Positions 1 through 8,914 of a stretch of DNA of 64,000 bases are shown here, one piece after another. The position numbers were made by a program, and so were the translations under genes. The notes below the pieces were generated by a model. It was not told where the DNA came from. It made no database searches and worked only from the letters and a program-made list of their open reading frames with translations. This DNA comes from GCA-2746795 sp963747345 (GTDB taxonomy: Bacteria; Chloroflexota; Anaerolineae; Promineifilales; Promineifilaceae). Position 1 is the stretch's first letter. The number at the start of each line of letters is the position of its first letter. The stretch lies in the NCBI GenBank assembly GCA_963747345.1, contig CAVVFA010000020.1, forward strand, positions 113,561 to 177,560, given 5' to 3'.

Positions 1-932
1 TTATCAAACCAATCAACCTCCAGGATGAAAAACTTAAAGTGCTCCGAGTATGGGTACCCAAATACCCCCTGACAAAATCCAGCGTCATCACCTGCGCGCG
101 CCAGGAAGTGAAATCCTATGGCGCAGATGGTCGCATCGCTCACCTCGTTTTTGATTTACGCGGTACAGGTGACAGCGATGGCAATTTATCTGTCATGAAT
201 TTCAAGATGGATTTATTGGCGATTACTGAATGGGCCAAGGAACGATTTGGCAGCAAAGTGAATTTTGGCTTTCTCGGCACGCCCACATTGAAAGTGGGTC
301 GCGTCAACATGTGGCCGCTCCGTCCTGGCGCTGTGATGGAAACCTATTACTTCCCCGCCACAGGCAAAGATGTCATTGCCCCCACTATTATTTATCTATC
401 GTCCTATGGTCACTTTGGCCGTTCAGATGAAAAGATATGTTATACCCTGTCTCAAGCTGGCTACGCCGTCTACGGGATGGATCCGCTTCGTTATTTGCTT
501 CATGCCAGCGCCAAAGAACCAGTTTCTCCTGAAATGTTGTATGAGGATTTCAACATCCTCCTCCACATGCTGCCCAAAGAACCCATCGTCATAGGCAATC
601 CCCTCGCCTCCGGTTTGGCTATGGTTTGGGGGGCTGGCGTGCCAAGGATCGAAGGGGTTGTGGCGATTGGCCGTGCGCAATCAGGGTTACAACCTTCGCA
701 TATTTTTAACAATGCCAACCCGTACACGTTCCTGCTCTCCCGTAAGGTCGCGGAAATTGCGCCACGGCCGTTATCCCTCATCCGCCTCGAAGATCACCCC
801 ATGGGTGGTCAAGACGAGACCCTATCTGTCTTGTTTAAAAGCAGTGGAGAGCCTCATCGGTATGAAACGGCCGTTTCCCTCACCCCCCAACTCCTCATCG
901 AGCACATCAAATGGATTGAGTTTAACCAGTAA
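1..932 (+). CDS. Alpha/beta-hydrolase-like protein, 5' truncated
   Basis: The frame is open from the left edge, so the gene begins outside the window; a GTG at 39 is not convincing as the start. The first visible part contains FDLRGTGDSDG, typical of the strand after the nucleophile-elbow region in serine hydrolases. The second part (from about 350) looks like another hydrolase core (TIIYLSSYGHFGR, then a Gly-rich GNPLASGLAM segment) but lacks a clean GxSxG elbow. Substrate is unknown. An AACGGCCGTT copy at 866-875 encodes part of ETAVS near the C terminus. Family assignment is by fold-level resemblance only. Confidence 0.5.
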   Translation, partial: IKPINLQDEKLKVLRVWVPKYPLTKSSVITCARQEVKSYGADGRIAHLVFDLRGTGDSDGNLSVMNFKMDLLAITEWAKERFGSKVNFGFLGTPTLKVGRVNMWPLRPGAVMETYYFPATGKDVIAPTIIYLSSYGHFGRSDEKICYTLSQAGYAVYGMDPLRYLLHASAKEPVSPEMLYEDFNILLHMLPKEPIVIGNPLASGLAMVWGAGVPRIEGVVAIGRAQSGLQPSHIFNNANPYTFLLSRKVAEIAPRPLSLIRLEDHPMGGQDETLSVLFKSSGEPHRYETAVSLTPQLLIEHIKWIEFNQ

Positions 933-941
933 TCAAATCCC

Positions 942-1000
942 TCGTTCCACGCCCGCGTGGAATGCCCCCTTTCGACGCTCCACGTCGAGTGAACCCAAAA
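942..1000. repeat. Dispersed intergenic repeat with short palindromes
   Basis: Contains CGTTCCACGC-CGCGTGGAA and GACGCTCCACGTCG stem sequences. A related stretch lies at 54178-54235 (CGTTCCACGCTCTG, then GACGCTCCGCGTCG). This resembles the GTTCCACGCTCCGCGTGGAA type of repeat scattered in many environmental genomes. It lies between the hydrolase and the Cas4-like pair and may act as a transcript end. Confidence 0.55.
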
Positions 1001-1101
1001 CATATGGAAAAACAAAGAGGAAGTGACCGGCTTCCTCCCAAAATTAGCAATCCCCTTGTTTCCCTTGACGAAACCCACACAAATTTCATAAAATAGAACA
1101 T

Positions 1102-1347
1102 ATGAGCGATAAATGGATTCGAGCAAGTGAAATCAGCAACTACGTCTACTGCCGCCGCGCCTGGTGGATGCAGCGAACACAAGGCTACCACTCCCAAAAC
1201 ATCCGCGAACTAAAAATCGGCAGCCAATACCATCAAAAACATGGCCGCACCTGGCTGCGTTCCCTCTGGGGGCAGCGCTTGGCCTATATTCTGCTTTTTG
1301 CATTCGTGGCCTTCGTCACCTTCCAGTTTTTAATGAGCACCCAGTAA
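1102..1347 (+). CDS. Membrane-anchored Cas4-like nuclease, N-terminal part
   Basis: 81 residues. ISNYVYCRRAWW matches the N-terminal segment of Cas4/RecB-type (DUF83) nucleases, where the single Cys is the first ligand of a 4Fe-4S cluster. GSQYHQKHGR follows, which fits the conserved His/Gly helix before the PD-(D/E)xK core. The C-terminal third is one hydrophobic transmembrane segment (about residues 59-78). No catalytic Asp or Glu-x-Lys is present; those are in the next ORF, which starts 79 bases downstream. Together the two ORFs hold all Cas4 motifs. No cas1, cas2 or CRISPR repeats are nearby, so a role in spacer acquisition is not supported. Confidence 0.65.
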   Translation: MSDKWIRASEISNYVYCRRAWWMQRTQGYHSQNIRELKIGSQYHQKHGRTWLRSLWGQRLAYILLFAFVAFVTFQFLMSTQ

Positions 1348-1426
1348 CGAGTGAATGGTTTTTTGATAACAATGTTAGACAAATCATTAAATCCATAATC
1401 GCAAATCTGAAATCGTAAATCTTGCA

Positions 1427-1954
1427 ATGGAACTAACAGGAATCATTCTCGCGGCCGTACTACTTTTACTAACCATCGGCGTCTGGCTGTGGTCACGTGA
1501 GCAGCGCGAGAAAACCGGCTTGCCCGAAGGCGAGGTCATCTATACCGATACCAACACCTGGTTTCAAAACCGGGATTCTTTAGTCTCGCGTTCCTTAAAT
1601 CTCGTGGGCAAACCTGATTATCTTATTCAAGAAGATGATGGCGCCATCGTGCCTGTTGAAATCAAATCAGGCAACGCCCCAAATGAACCCCATGAAGGAC
1701 ATGTATTACAATTGGCAGCCTATTGTGTATTAGTCATGGAGAATTATCAGGTGCGCCCCCACTACGGCATCATCCAATACAAAGACACCGCTTTTGCCGT
1801 AGACTTTACGCCCGATTTAGAGGAAGACCTATACGACTTATTAGCCGAAATGCGCGAAACAATGATTATGCCAAACGCCGATAGAGACCATAATGACTGG
1901 CAGCGCTGTCGTCACTGCGGCTTGCGCTCAGATTGCGCCCAGCGTCTAGGTTAA
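1427..1954 (+). CDS. Membrane-anchored Cas4-like PD-(D/E)xK nuclease, C-terminal part
   Basis: 175 residues. It starts with a transmembrane helix (GIILAAVLLLLTIGVWLW) and then the nuclease core: GKPDYL (metal-binding Asp), VEIKSG (Glu-x-Lys) and QLAAY (RecB motif). The C terminus has CRHCGLRSDC, three Cys that would complete a 4Fe-4S cluster with the Cys in the upstream ORF. In Cas4, Dna2 and AddB one Cys lies N-terminal and three C-terminal to the core, so the arrangement here is a family architecture cut by a membrane hairpin or split. Expected activity is DNA exonuclease or endonuclease at the membrane; this is inferred. Confidence 0.65.
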   Translation: MELTGIILAAVLLLLTIGVWLWSREQREKTGLPEGEVIYTDTNTWFQNRDSLVSRSLNLVGKPDYLIQEDDGAIVPVEIKSGNAPNEPHEGHVLQLAAYCVLVMENYQVRPHYGIIQYKDTAFAVDFTPDLEEDLYDLLAEMRETMIMPNADRDHNDWQRCRHCGLRSDCAQRLG

Positions 1955-2025
1955 AGTGAACAGGAGCGCCCATTGAACTTGCCACTCTGCAACATTGCCC
2001 CCTTGCCACCTCTTCACAACACAAC

Positions 2026-2649
2026 TCAGAACATATCCGACACTTTCAAAACCACTATCTTACGCAACGCTTCTTGAATCACATCGACAGGGCGATCCGC
2101 ATCCACCACCGCCCACCGTTCTGGTTCCGCTTCCACTAAAGTATGATAGCCACTACGTACCTTTTGGTGGAATGATACCGCTTCTAAATCCAGACGATTC
2201 ATTTCATCCCCATTCCCTTGCCGCCGAGCTAACCCCCTTTCGACATCAATATCTAGTAAAATCGTTAAATGGGGCTTCAACCCACCCGTCGCAAAGTGTG
2301 TGAGCATGTGGAGTTCCTGCAAATCCAGCCCCCGCCCATACCCCTGGTAAGCAATCGTGCTGTCTGCATACCGATCACAGAGAATGATTTTGCCGTCATC
2401 GAGGGCTGGCTGGACTAATTCACGCACCAACTGCGCACGAGAAGCAGAATAGAGCAGGAGTTCAGTCACAGATTGCATCTCCTCATTATTCACATCATGC
2501 AGTACAGCTCGAATCTGATCGCCAATAGACGTACCGCCTGGCTCCCGTGTCTGCACCACATCATACCCTTGCTCCCGCAAATACTCCGCCAACAATACAA
2601 TCTGGCTCGTCTTTCCACTCCCTTCCGGCCCTTCAAACGTAATAAACAT
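2026..2649 (-). CDS. tmk: Thymidylate kinase
   Basis: 207 residues, normal length. Phosphorylates dTMP to dTDP with ATP in the cytoplasm, required for dTTP synthesis. Visible motifs: P-loop GPEGSGKTSQ at residues 7-16, TREPGGTSIGDQIR (dTMP/LID contact), DRYADSTIAYQGYGRG (the DRY motif that contacts the substrate and coordinates Mg). It is convergent with the Cas4-like pair. Downstream of its start the inverted-repeat-rich spacer at 2669-2845 separates it from the ATPase gene. Confidence 0.95.
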   Translation of the reverse strand: MFITFEGPEGSGKTSQIVLLAEYLREQGYDVVQTREPGGTSIGDQIRAVLHDVNNEEMQSVTELLLYSASRAQLVRELVQPALDDGKIILCDRYADSTIAYQGYGRGLDLQELHMLTHFATGGLKPHLTILLDIDVERGLARRQGNGDEMNRLDLEAVSFHQKVRSGYHTLVEAEPERWAVVDADRPVDVIQEALRKIVVLKVSDMF

Positions 2650-2668
2650 TCCCTCAATCCCTTTAGGT

Positions 2669-2845
2669 AAACCACAAAAAGTTCTTTGATTAAAAATAGC
2701 GCTGTTTTGTGGTTTCCTTTAAGGAAAAGCGGGTTTTGCGCAATTCTAATTCCAAAAACTTTCCCGCTTTTACCTAAAACTCAAAACAAGGTAACAAAAA
2801 AACAAAGGGACGAAGGTTTTTCTTTGTTTCTTCGTCCCTTTGTTT
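2669..2845. terminator. Cluster of inverted repeats, likely terminator(s)
   Basis: Three stems are nested in this spacer. AAACCACAAAA at 2669-2679 pairs perfectly with TTTTGTGGTTT at 2705-2715. AAAAGCGGG near 2725 pairs with CCCGCTTTT near 2764. A 16-base perfect repeat, AAACAAAGGGACGAAG at 2800-2815 and its complement at 2830-2845, sits directly beyond the stop of the ATPase gene (minus). The last is the best candidate terminator for that gene. A related AAGGGACAAA stem occurs at 21695. Confidence 0.6.
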
Positions 2846-2865
2846 CTTTGTAATAAATTTCTGAA

Positions 2866-4575
2866 CTAATTTCGACGTTCGCTAAAAATACGCACGAACC
2901 GATTCGGCTCTTTCCCATAACTATGAGAAACAAGATCCGCCTGCCGTGCCATTTGGTGTTGATACCGGCGAATCGAAGAATTGACTGGTCGCAAATCCAC
3001 AGAAGGTTCTCCCGCCTGAATCAATTGAATGGCACGATCCGCCTCGGCCACCGCCATATCAAACGGATCAGCAAGCGATGTTTCCACAATCTCCATATTC
3101 AATGCCTGTGCCAGGAAACCCTCCATCTGCACGACTGTGTTGGCTCGCAGCACATATACTGGGATACGGCTTTGTTCCGCATTTTTAATAAGCCGGCGCT
3201 GTTTGCGATAGTAGCTTTTCAATGTCAACAGCACATCCGCATCTTCCATATTATCGACAATATTGATTTGTGCCTTGATCTGCTTCGCCGCCTGCATCAG
3301 TCGGTTACGCGCCACGCCATAGACAAACACATCCAGCGTCTGCGCTTCCTTCACATTTTGTTGTTTTTCTTCACGGGCAGACATGTCTAAACGAACACGG
3401 CCGTTTTCCCCATTAGCAGGTCTTGGCGGCGGAGTCGTTTCCATCCCACGTCGATTACTACCACGCACACTGCGCGATTCTCGTGGCGCACGCACATCCC
3501 CATCAGACCGTGTTTCACGTCGTCCCGTCACTGCGGAAGAAGTCACCAACATCGTCTGGGTTTCATGTCGAATCTCGCCATCTTCATCACGAGAGCGCAC
3601 ATCCACGTCAAACGGTTCACCGCGCAGCATCGCATCCACAGAAGTTGTCACATCACGATGTACCAGCACCTCATGCCGCGTTTGAATCTCGATCAACACA
3701 TCAAACGTCGGAGGCGCGCGCCGTTCCAACACCGTCTTCTGCGTGCCGCGCCGCCGCGCTTCTTCATCCGACAGCGTCACACTTTCAATGCCCCCCACCA
3801 AGTCAGACAACGTGGGATTAAGGAGCAGATTCTCCATCGTATGCCCGTGCGCCGTGCCAATCAACTGCACACCACGCTCGTTAATCGTCCGCGCCGCTTC
3901 CGTTTCTCGTTCACGGCCGATCTCATCAATCACAATCACTTCAGGATTATGGTTCTCGACGGCTTCAATCATCGTTTCATGCTGATGGGAAGGTCGCGGC
4001 ACCTGCATCCGGCGTGCACGTCCCACGGCTGGATGCGGAATATCACCGTCGCCGCCAATCTCATTAGAGGTATCGACAATCACTACCCGCTTGTTTTCAG
4101 CCAAAACCCGCGCCATTTCGCGCAGCATCGTCGTCTTGCCCACACCGGGCCGACCAAGCAGCAGCACGCCTTGCCCTTCTTCCAGGATGTCGGCAATAAT
4201 GTCGATGGTGCCATACACGGCTCGTCCCACACGACAGGTTAGACCCACCACCTGCCCGCGTCGGTTACGAATGCCGGAAATACGGTGCAACGTCCGGGCA
4301 ATGCCCGTCCGGTTATCATCATCAAAATTGCCGATACTGGAAACCACGCCATCAATCTCTATTTGCGTAATCTCGTGAGAGTTTAAGACATACTCGCCAT
4401 CCACGTAACGCGCCGAGGGCACGCGCCCCAAGTCCATCACAATTTCTAGCAGTTCATCAACTCGGCCAATTTCTTCAATTTCTTGACGTACCCGTACAGG
4501 TAAAATCGAAAAAAGCGCCTCTAAATCTTCTTGCGCTTGTGTTTCAGGAAGTTGTTTTTCAGGTTGTTGTGTCAT
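2866..4575 (-). CDS. Ycf45/SpoIIIAA-like AAA ATPase with R3H domain
   Basis: 569 residues. The N-terminal third matches the secretion-type ATPase family that includes chloroplast Ycf45 and sporulation SpoIIIAA. Walker A GRPGVGKTTM is near residue 142, Walker B VIVIDEIGRE near residue 214, and the conserved VVDTSNEIGGDGDIPH segment lies between. A charged, low-complexity linker (about 340-400) leads to a C-terminal region ending in an R3H-like nucleic-acid-binding segment. This is the Ycf45-R3H arrangement known in cyanobacteria and Chloroflexota; its function is not settled. The start overlaps the end of the GNAT gene by 17 bases, which suggests coupled translation. Confidence 0.8.
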   Translation of the reverse strand: MTQQPEKQLPETQAQEDLEALFSILPVRVRQEIEEIGRVDELLEIVMDLGRVPSARYVDGEYVLNSHEITQIEIDGVVSSIGNFDDDNRTGIARTLHRISGIRNRRGQVVGLTCRVGRAVYGTIDIIADILEEGQGVLLLGRPGVGKTTMLREMARVLAENKRVVIVDTSNEIGGDGDIPHPAVGRARRMQVPRPSHQHETMIEAVENHNPEVIVIDEIGRERETEAARTINERGVQLIGTAHGHTMENLLLNPTLSDLVGGIESVTLSDEEARRRGTQKTVLERRAPPTFDVLIEIQTRHEVLVHRDVTTSVDAMLRGEPFDVDVRSRDEDGEIRHETQTMLVTSSAVTGRRETRSDGDVRAPRESRSVRGSNRRGMETTPPPRPANGENGRVRLDMSAREEKQQNVKEAQTLDVFVYGVARNRLMQAAKQIKAQINIVDNMEDADVLLTLKSYYRKQRRLIKNAEQSRIPVYVLRANTVVQMEGFLAQALNMEIVETSLADPFDMAVAEADRAIQLIQAGEPSVDLRPVNSSIRRYQHQMARQADLVSHSYGKEPNRFVRIFSERRN

Positions 4576-5572
4576 TAATCTTTGTTTTTCCGTTTTGTGT
4601 TGGTGACTGATACCGTCTCACCATAGGCGCTGATGCCGGTATACCTTGTGTTTCGAGAACGGCCGTTGCCTCCGACAATCCCTTCTTCTGATGTTGAACC
4701 GTATACTTCACCATTACCGCCTGACTCTCCTGCAAAGAAAAGCCAGTACGCTCTAATGGTCCTTGTAACCAAGTCTGATAACGGCGCACACAACAGAAAA
4801 CAGGATGCGTCGGTGTAGGCATCACCCGGCGTAACGCCACCGAGAGAATATCCTGCGCCCAAGAATCTGCATTGGGATGTACAAACAAGCGCATCCAAGA
4901 TGCAACCGAACCAGTGTGAATGTGTACAAACGCCACCAGTTCACCATCTTCACGCAGCACCCACCCTTCACCTTCCGTCAATGGAGGCAGCGGCTCCACC
5001 AATTGCACCAAACGCGGCACCGTGTTCGAATAAAGCAGTTGAATATCCCAATCATCCTCAGATTGTCTCGGACTCAACAACAGCGTCGAATGCGAATTAA
5101 GGTCAATACTATCCAGAACCCAAATATCTTGTCTCGTATACACCACGAATCCAGCTTGCCTTAAAATGGGAAGATCATCACCCGTTTCATTTACCTCAGC
5201 CACCAGGCTATAAATGCCCCGGCTACCCATTTCAGCAATCGCTTGGTCCAACAATGCCAGCCAAATCGTTTCTTTTACATGAAGATCATCGCTATCACCA
5301 TTCTTTCGAGAATCTCGGCCATTATGATTGCCCAGGAAAAATATATGTGCATGAGGTGATGATTCTTGCACCTGTATTTGAATAAAACCAGTTGCCCCAG
5401 CTTCACCCCGTTTGCAAATCAACGTCGGATAATCACCGCTAATCATGCTCATTAGCGCGTCGCGCACCGGATGTGCATTTTGCGTAAGAGCAGATTCAGT
5501 GTGTAAGGAAACAGCGTTCTCGCTTAACCGACGAACAAGTGCCAAGTCGCGTATCGTAAATGGACGAATCAT
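4559..5572 (-). CDS. Tandem GNAT-like acetyltransferase
   Basis: About 337 residues from the ATG at 5572 (MIRPFTIRDLALVRRL), preferred to the ATG 18 bases upstream because GNAT proteins usually begin 'xIRPxTxxDL'. The first half carries a GNAT fold pattern, including an AEVNETGDDLPILRQAGFVVYTR stretch typical of the acceptor end. The second half (WVLREDGELVAFVHIH onward) looks like a second GNAT repeat without an obvious acetyl-CoA loop. Substrate unknown. It lies in an operon with the ATPase at 2866. An AACGGCCGTT copy at 4658-4667 lies near the C terminus. Confidence 0.6.
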   Translation of the reverse strand: MIRPFTIRDLALVRRLSENAVSLHTESALTQNAHPVRDALMSMISGDYPTLICKRGEAGATGFIQIQVQESSPHAHIFFLGNHNGRDSRKNGDSDDLHVKETIWLALLDQAIAEMGSRGIYSLVAEVNETGDDLPILRQAGFVVYTRQDIWVLDSIDLNSHSTLLLSPRQSEDDWDIQLLYSNTVPRLVQLVEPLPPLTEGEGWVLREDGELVAFVHIHTGSVASWMRLFVHPNADSWAQDILSVALRRVMPTPTHPVFCCVRRYQTWLQGPLERTGFSLQESQAVMVKYTVQHQKKGLSEATAVLETQGIPASAPMVRRYQSPTQNGKTKINDTTT

Positions 5573-5647
5573 TGCAAAAAAGTGTAACAAGTGAATGATG
5601 CCAGATCAAGGCATAGAAAGGGGAAATGCGTCAAACTTTAATAAAAA

Positions 5648-5679
5648 AGTTGGAGCAAATAAAAATAATTGCCCCAACT
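5648..5679 (-). terminator. Terminator-like hairpin after the 86-residue ORF
   Basis: AGTTGGAGCAA at 5648-5658 pairs with TTGCCCCAACT at 5669-5679 (one mismatch), followed on the minus strand by an A/T-rich run (ACTTTTTTATT). It sits just past the stop at 5693 and fits a rho-independent terminator. Confidence 0.65.
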
Positions 5680-5692
5680 CAAAACAACAAAT

Positions 5693-5953
5693 CTATCGTT
5701 GCAAGACAAACAACCACGTCTCAGAAACCGGATCAGCATTATGTTCCGTATACTGAATTTGAAAACTGTTGCTTTCAATAAGCGTTAACATATCAATCAA
5801 AGACCGACGAGCTGCCTTCGCTGGATGATATTCCAACTCGCTTATCGCTTTCTTTAAAGCATCATTACAGGCACTATCTCCAATCACCTCAATACTCCAG
5901 GTATTCCCACTGCTCGTCTCTCGAAACTTATTGCTTAAAATAATAGTTTGCAT
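5693..5953 (-). CDS. Small hypothetical protein
   Basis: 86 residues, not recognised. Composition is mixed and soluble, with no signal peptide or membrane segment. Centre: ALKKAISELEYHPAKAARR. The C terminus, SETWLFVLQR, looks like an edge strand. It stands alone, with a terminator-like hairpin downstream and the divergent sdh promoter region upstream. A preceding TTTGAGCTTGGAGAG provides a plausible ribosome-binding site. Confidence 0.45.
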   Translation of the reverse strand: MQTIILSNKFRETSSGNTWSIEVIGDSACNDALKKAISELEYHPAKAARRSLIDMLTLIESNSFQIQYTEHNADPVSETWLFVLQR

Positions 5954-6054
5954 TTTCTCTCCAAGCTCAAATCAAGTGAAATAAGAGTTCGTATTGTACA
6001 CGATTCTTTGATATTTTCGCACGATCTTTGCTACAACATACTCATCAATCAGCC

Positions 6055-6134
6055 TTATCAATATCGACAATTATGCTATAATTCACAAGCAAAATTTTAC
6101 AGATACACAATATAAAAGATAAGTTTTACTTATC
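6055..6134 (+). promoter_or_regulatory. Putative sdh promoter with downstream inverted repeat
   Basis: TATAAT at 6077-6082 is preceded by a weak TTATCA at 6055-6060 (16-base spacer). GATAAG at 6118-6123 and CTTATC at 6129-6134 form a small inverted repeat in the leader that could be an operator. The leader to sdhC (6214) is about 125 bases. GGAGGAG at 6200-6206 is a strong ribosome-binding site for sdhC. Confidence 0.4.
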
Positions 6135-6213
6135 AAATTTAGGCTTCCAGTACAGTCTACGATGCACTATCAATTGTTAGCCACACTTAACAATACTTTT
6201 TGGAGGAGATTTT

Positions 6214-6654
6214 ATGTCAAACCTTGCCCTCACGATACGCGAAAGCATTCGCTACCGCGGTCGCAGTGGTCATTGGAGTTGGGTTGCCCACCGGATATCC
6301 GGTTTAGCCATCCTCCTCTTCTTGACCATCCATGTCTGGGACACCGCCAACGCCCATTTTGCACCCAATGTGTATCAATGGTCGGTTGACGTATTTAAGT
6401 GGCCGCCTGTGGCAATTGGTGAAATTCCGTTGATGGCGGCCGTTTTATACCATGCATTTAACGGCATCCGAATTTCTATATTGGATTACAAACCAGAATT
6501 GTGGAAACACCAAAAGAAAAGTACTCAAATCACCTGGGGGCTGTTCCTCATCATCTTTATTCCCATTGGCATCTATATGGCATATGAGATGGTTCACTAT
6601 TGGCAAGAGTTAGGCGACGCCTGGATGAAATTCCCACGGCTGAGCGACTATTAG
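6214..6654 (+). CDS. sdhC: Succinate dehydrogenase cytochrome b subunit
   Basis: 146 residues with three hydrophobic helices. HWSWVAHRISGLAILLFLTIHVWDT is the family signature region (split here by position: residues 20-44), with conserved Ser/Arg near the quinone site and a His that can ligate heme b. Forms the membrane anchor of complex II with sdhD. Start is supported by GGAGGAG seven bases upstream. First gene of sdhCDAB. Confidence 0.9.
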   Translation: MSNLALTIRESIRYRGRSGHWSWVAHRISGLAILLFLTIHVWDTANAHFAPNVYQWSVDVFKWPPVAIGEIPLMAAVLYHAFNGIRISILDYKPELWKHQKKSTQITWGLFLIIFIPIGIYMAYEMVHYWQELGDAWMKFPRLSDY

Positions 6655-6668
6655 AAGGATGGGATAAC

Positions 6669-7091
6669 ATGACAACAACATCACCTGATGTCACAGGTAT
6701 CACCCGCCGCAAAGTGCAAGTACAAAGTAACTTTGAACGCAATGCCTTCCTGTTCATGCGCGTCTCCGGAATTGCGCTTCTTGTTCTGGCCGTCGGACAC
6801 ATGATGATCCAGCATGTTCTCAATAGTTCCACCAATCTCAGTATTATTTTTGTAGCCGGGCAATGGAACTCTTGGGGTTGGAAAGTTTATGACATGCTGC
6901 TGCTTGGCTTTGCTTATTTACATGGCATGAATGGTTTTCGCAACGTGCTTGAAGATTACATTCATAATCGCAGCGCAATCAAGGTTATCAATATTCTCCT
7001 GGCAGTCTTTGCAGTGATCACTATTATTTGGGCAGGTTATGCCATCGCTGCTTTCAATCCTGAAGCAGCATTGCAGGCAGTTGGGGGCTAA
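6669..7091 (+). CDS. sdhD: Succinate dehydrogenase membrane anchor subunit
   Basis: 140 residues from ATG 6669; an AAGGATGGGATAAC ribosome-binding region precedes it and the stop of sdhC is 14 bases upstream. The reading frame is open further upstream but that part overlaps sdhC. Three transmembrane segments are visible: GIALLVLAVGHMMIQHVL, VYDMLLLGFAYLHGMNGFR and a C-terminal IINILLAVFAVITIIWAGYAI-type helix. The HMMIQH and HGMNG segments supply His residues expected for heme or quinone contacts. Second anchor of complex II. Confidence 0.88.
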   Translation: MTTTSPDVTGITRRKVQVQSNFERNAFLFMRVSGIALLVLAVGHMMIQHVLNSSTNLSIIFVAGQWNSWGWKVYDMLLLGFAYLHGMNGFRNVLEDYIHNRSAIKVINILLAVFAVITIIWAGYAIAAFNPEAALQAVGG

Positions 7092-7102
7092 GGAGTCCAG
7101 AT

Positions 7103-8887
7103 ATGGCAAATGTAAAAATTCACGAATTCGATGCAGTCATCGTTGGCGCTGGCGGAGCGGGTTTAATGGCCGCTTTATATGCTGGCAAATCGGCCAATGT
7201 GGCTGTACTCTCAAAACTATATCCCACACGCTCCCACACAGGCGCGGCTCAGGGTGGCGTTGGGGCGGCATTGGGTAACATGGAAGAAGATAGCTGGGAA
7301 TGGCACGCCTATGACACAGTCAAAGGCTCCGATTTCCTGGCCGACCAGGATGCCGTCGATGTGCTGTGTAAAGAGGCAATTCCAACGGTTGTTGATTTGG
7401 AACATATGGGGCTGCCCTTTGACCGCTTCCCCAATGGCAAAATTTCACAGCGTCGTTTTGGCGGACACACCAACAAAAACACAGGTAAGCCAGTGATGCG
7501 GGCGTGTCATGCCGCTGACCGTACCGGGCACATGATTTTGCAAACGCTGTATCAACAGTGTATTAAAAACAAAGTCAACTTCTTTGATGAATTCCATGTA
7601 GTGGATTTGATTCGAGTGGATGATACGGTACGAGGCGTTGTCGCTATTGAAATTGCTACTGGCGAGTTCCATATTTTCCACAGCAAAGCAGTCATGTTCG
7701 CCACAGGTGGCTGGGGTCGCTGCTGGGAAGTGACCTCCAATGCACACTCGTTGACGGGAGATGGCACTGCCATTTGTTTACGCCGAGGTATCCCACTGGA
7801 GGATATGGAATTCTTCCAGTTCCACCCAACTGGCATTTTCAAATTGGGCATCTTGATCACTGAAGGTGTTCGCGGTGAAGGTGGTGTGCTTATCAATGGT
7901 AAAGGCGAACGTTTCATGACGAAATATGCGCCGAACATCAAAGATTTGGCAAGTCGTGATGTAGTCAGCCGCGCTATCTATTTGGAAGTTCAGGCGGGGA
8001 ATGGCATCAACGGCAAAAATTATGTTCACCTCGACATTACGCCAGAAACGGTCAACCATTATTACAAAGAAGATGGCGAAGACCGCCGTATTGACCGCGC
8101 TTATATTGAGGCGAAACTACCCGATATTGCTGACTTTACCCGCACTTATCTGGGTGTAGACCCGGTGACAGAACCGATGCCAGTGCAGCCCACCGCCCAT
8201 TATGCGATGGGCGGCATTCCCACTGATGCGGATGGACGAGTGCTGCTTGATGCGCACAAAACGGTGCTGCCTGGGCTGTATGCGGCTGGTGAAGCGGCCT
8301 GTGTCTCTGTGCACGGTGCAAATCGCCTGGGTACGAATTCATTGACCGACCTGGTGGTTTTTGGTCGATTGGCAGGCCAGGATATGGCTAAGTTCTGCCA
8401 GGAAACGGAAAGGCTGCCGCTGCCAGATGGGGCCGCTGATGAAGTGATGGCGGAGTTTGAACGGATTCGCAACAATACGGGCGGCTTGAAGATGGTGGAT
8501 GTGCGCACCAAGATGCAAGTTTCGATGACGGAAGGCGTCAGTGTTTTCCGCACGGATGAGACGATCAGCCAAACGATTGAGACTTTGAAGGTGCTGCGCC
8601 AGGAATATCAGAAGGTTGATGTTCAGGATAAGGGCAAGATTTTCAACAGTGATTTGTTGGAAGCGTGGGAATTGGGTTGTTTGTTGGAACTGGCAGAGGT
8701 AACGGCCGTTTCCGCAATTGCCCGTTCTGAAAGCCGAGGTGCCCATGCCCGTGAAGACTATCCAAACCGCAACGATGAAGAATGGCTAAAGCATACCCTG
8801 TGTCAGAAAACCGGTGAAGGCGAGTACAGCCTCGACTACAAACCAGTGACACTGGGCCGTTACGAACCCAAACCTCGGGTTTACTAA
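7103..8887 (+). CDS. sdhA: Succinate dehydrogenase flavoprotein subunit
   Basis: 594 residues, normal length. Oxidises succinate to fumarate using covalently bound FAD. N-terminal dinucleotide fold AVIVGAGGAGLMAALYAG at about residues 9-26, then SHTGAAQGGVGAALGN with the His that carries the flavin. Substrate-site segments HPTGIF, RGEGG and HGANRLGTNSLTD are intact, with the catalytic Arg in the C-terminal half. Twelve bases separate it from sdhD. AACGGCCGTT at 8701-8710 encodes a TAVS segment near the C terminus. Confidence 0.97.
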   Translation: MANVKIHEFDAVIVGAGGAGLMAALYAGKSANVAVLSKLYPTRSHTGAAQGGVGAALGNMEEDSWEWHAYDTVKGSDFLADQDAVDVLCKEAIPTVVDLEHMGLPFDRFPNGKISQRRFGGHTNKNTGKPVMRACHAADRTGHMILQTLYQQCIKNKVNFFDEFHVVDLIRVDDTVRGVVAIEIATGEFHIFHSKAVMFATGGWGRCWEVTSNAHSLTGDGTAICLRRGIPLEDMEFFQFHPTGIFKLGILITEGVRGEGGVLINGKGERFMTKYAPNIKDLASRDVVSRAIYLEVQAGNGINGKNYVHLDITPETVNHYYKEDGEDRRIDRAYIEAKLPDIADFTRTYLGVDPVTEPMPVQPTAHYAMGGIPTDADGRVLLDAHKTVLPGLYAAGEAACVSVHGANRLGTNSLTDLVVFGRLAGQDMAKFCQETERLPLPDGAADEVMAEFERIRNNTGGLKMVDVRTKMQVSMTEGVSVFRTDETISQTIETLKVLRQEYQKVDVQDKGKIFNSDLLEAWELGCLLELAEVTAVSAIARSESRGAHAREDYPNRNDEEWLKHTLCQKTGEGEYSLDYKPVTLGRYEPKPRVY

Positions 8888-8914
8888 TTTCAGTGACCCG
8901 TTTTCAGTGACCTG

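Noticed and set aside
1102..1954. CRISPR-Cas locus
   Set aside because: Cas4-like motifs are present, but no cas1/cas2, effector genes or repeat-spacer array are in the window.
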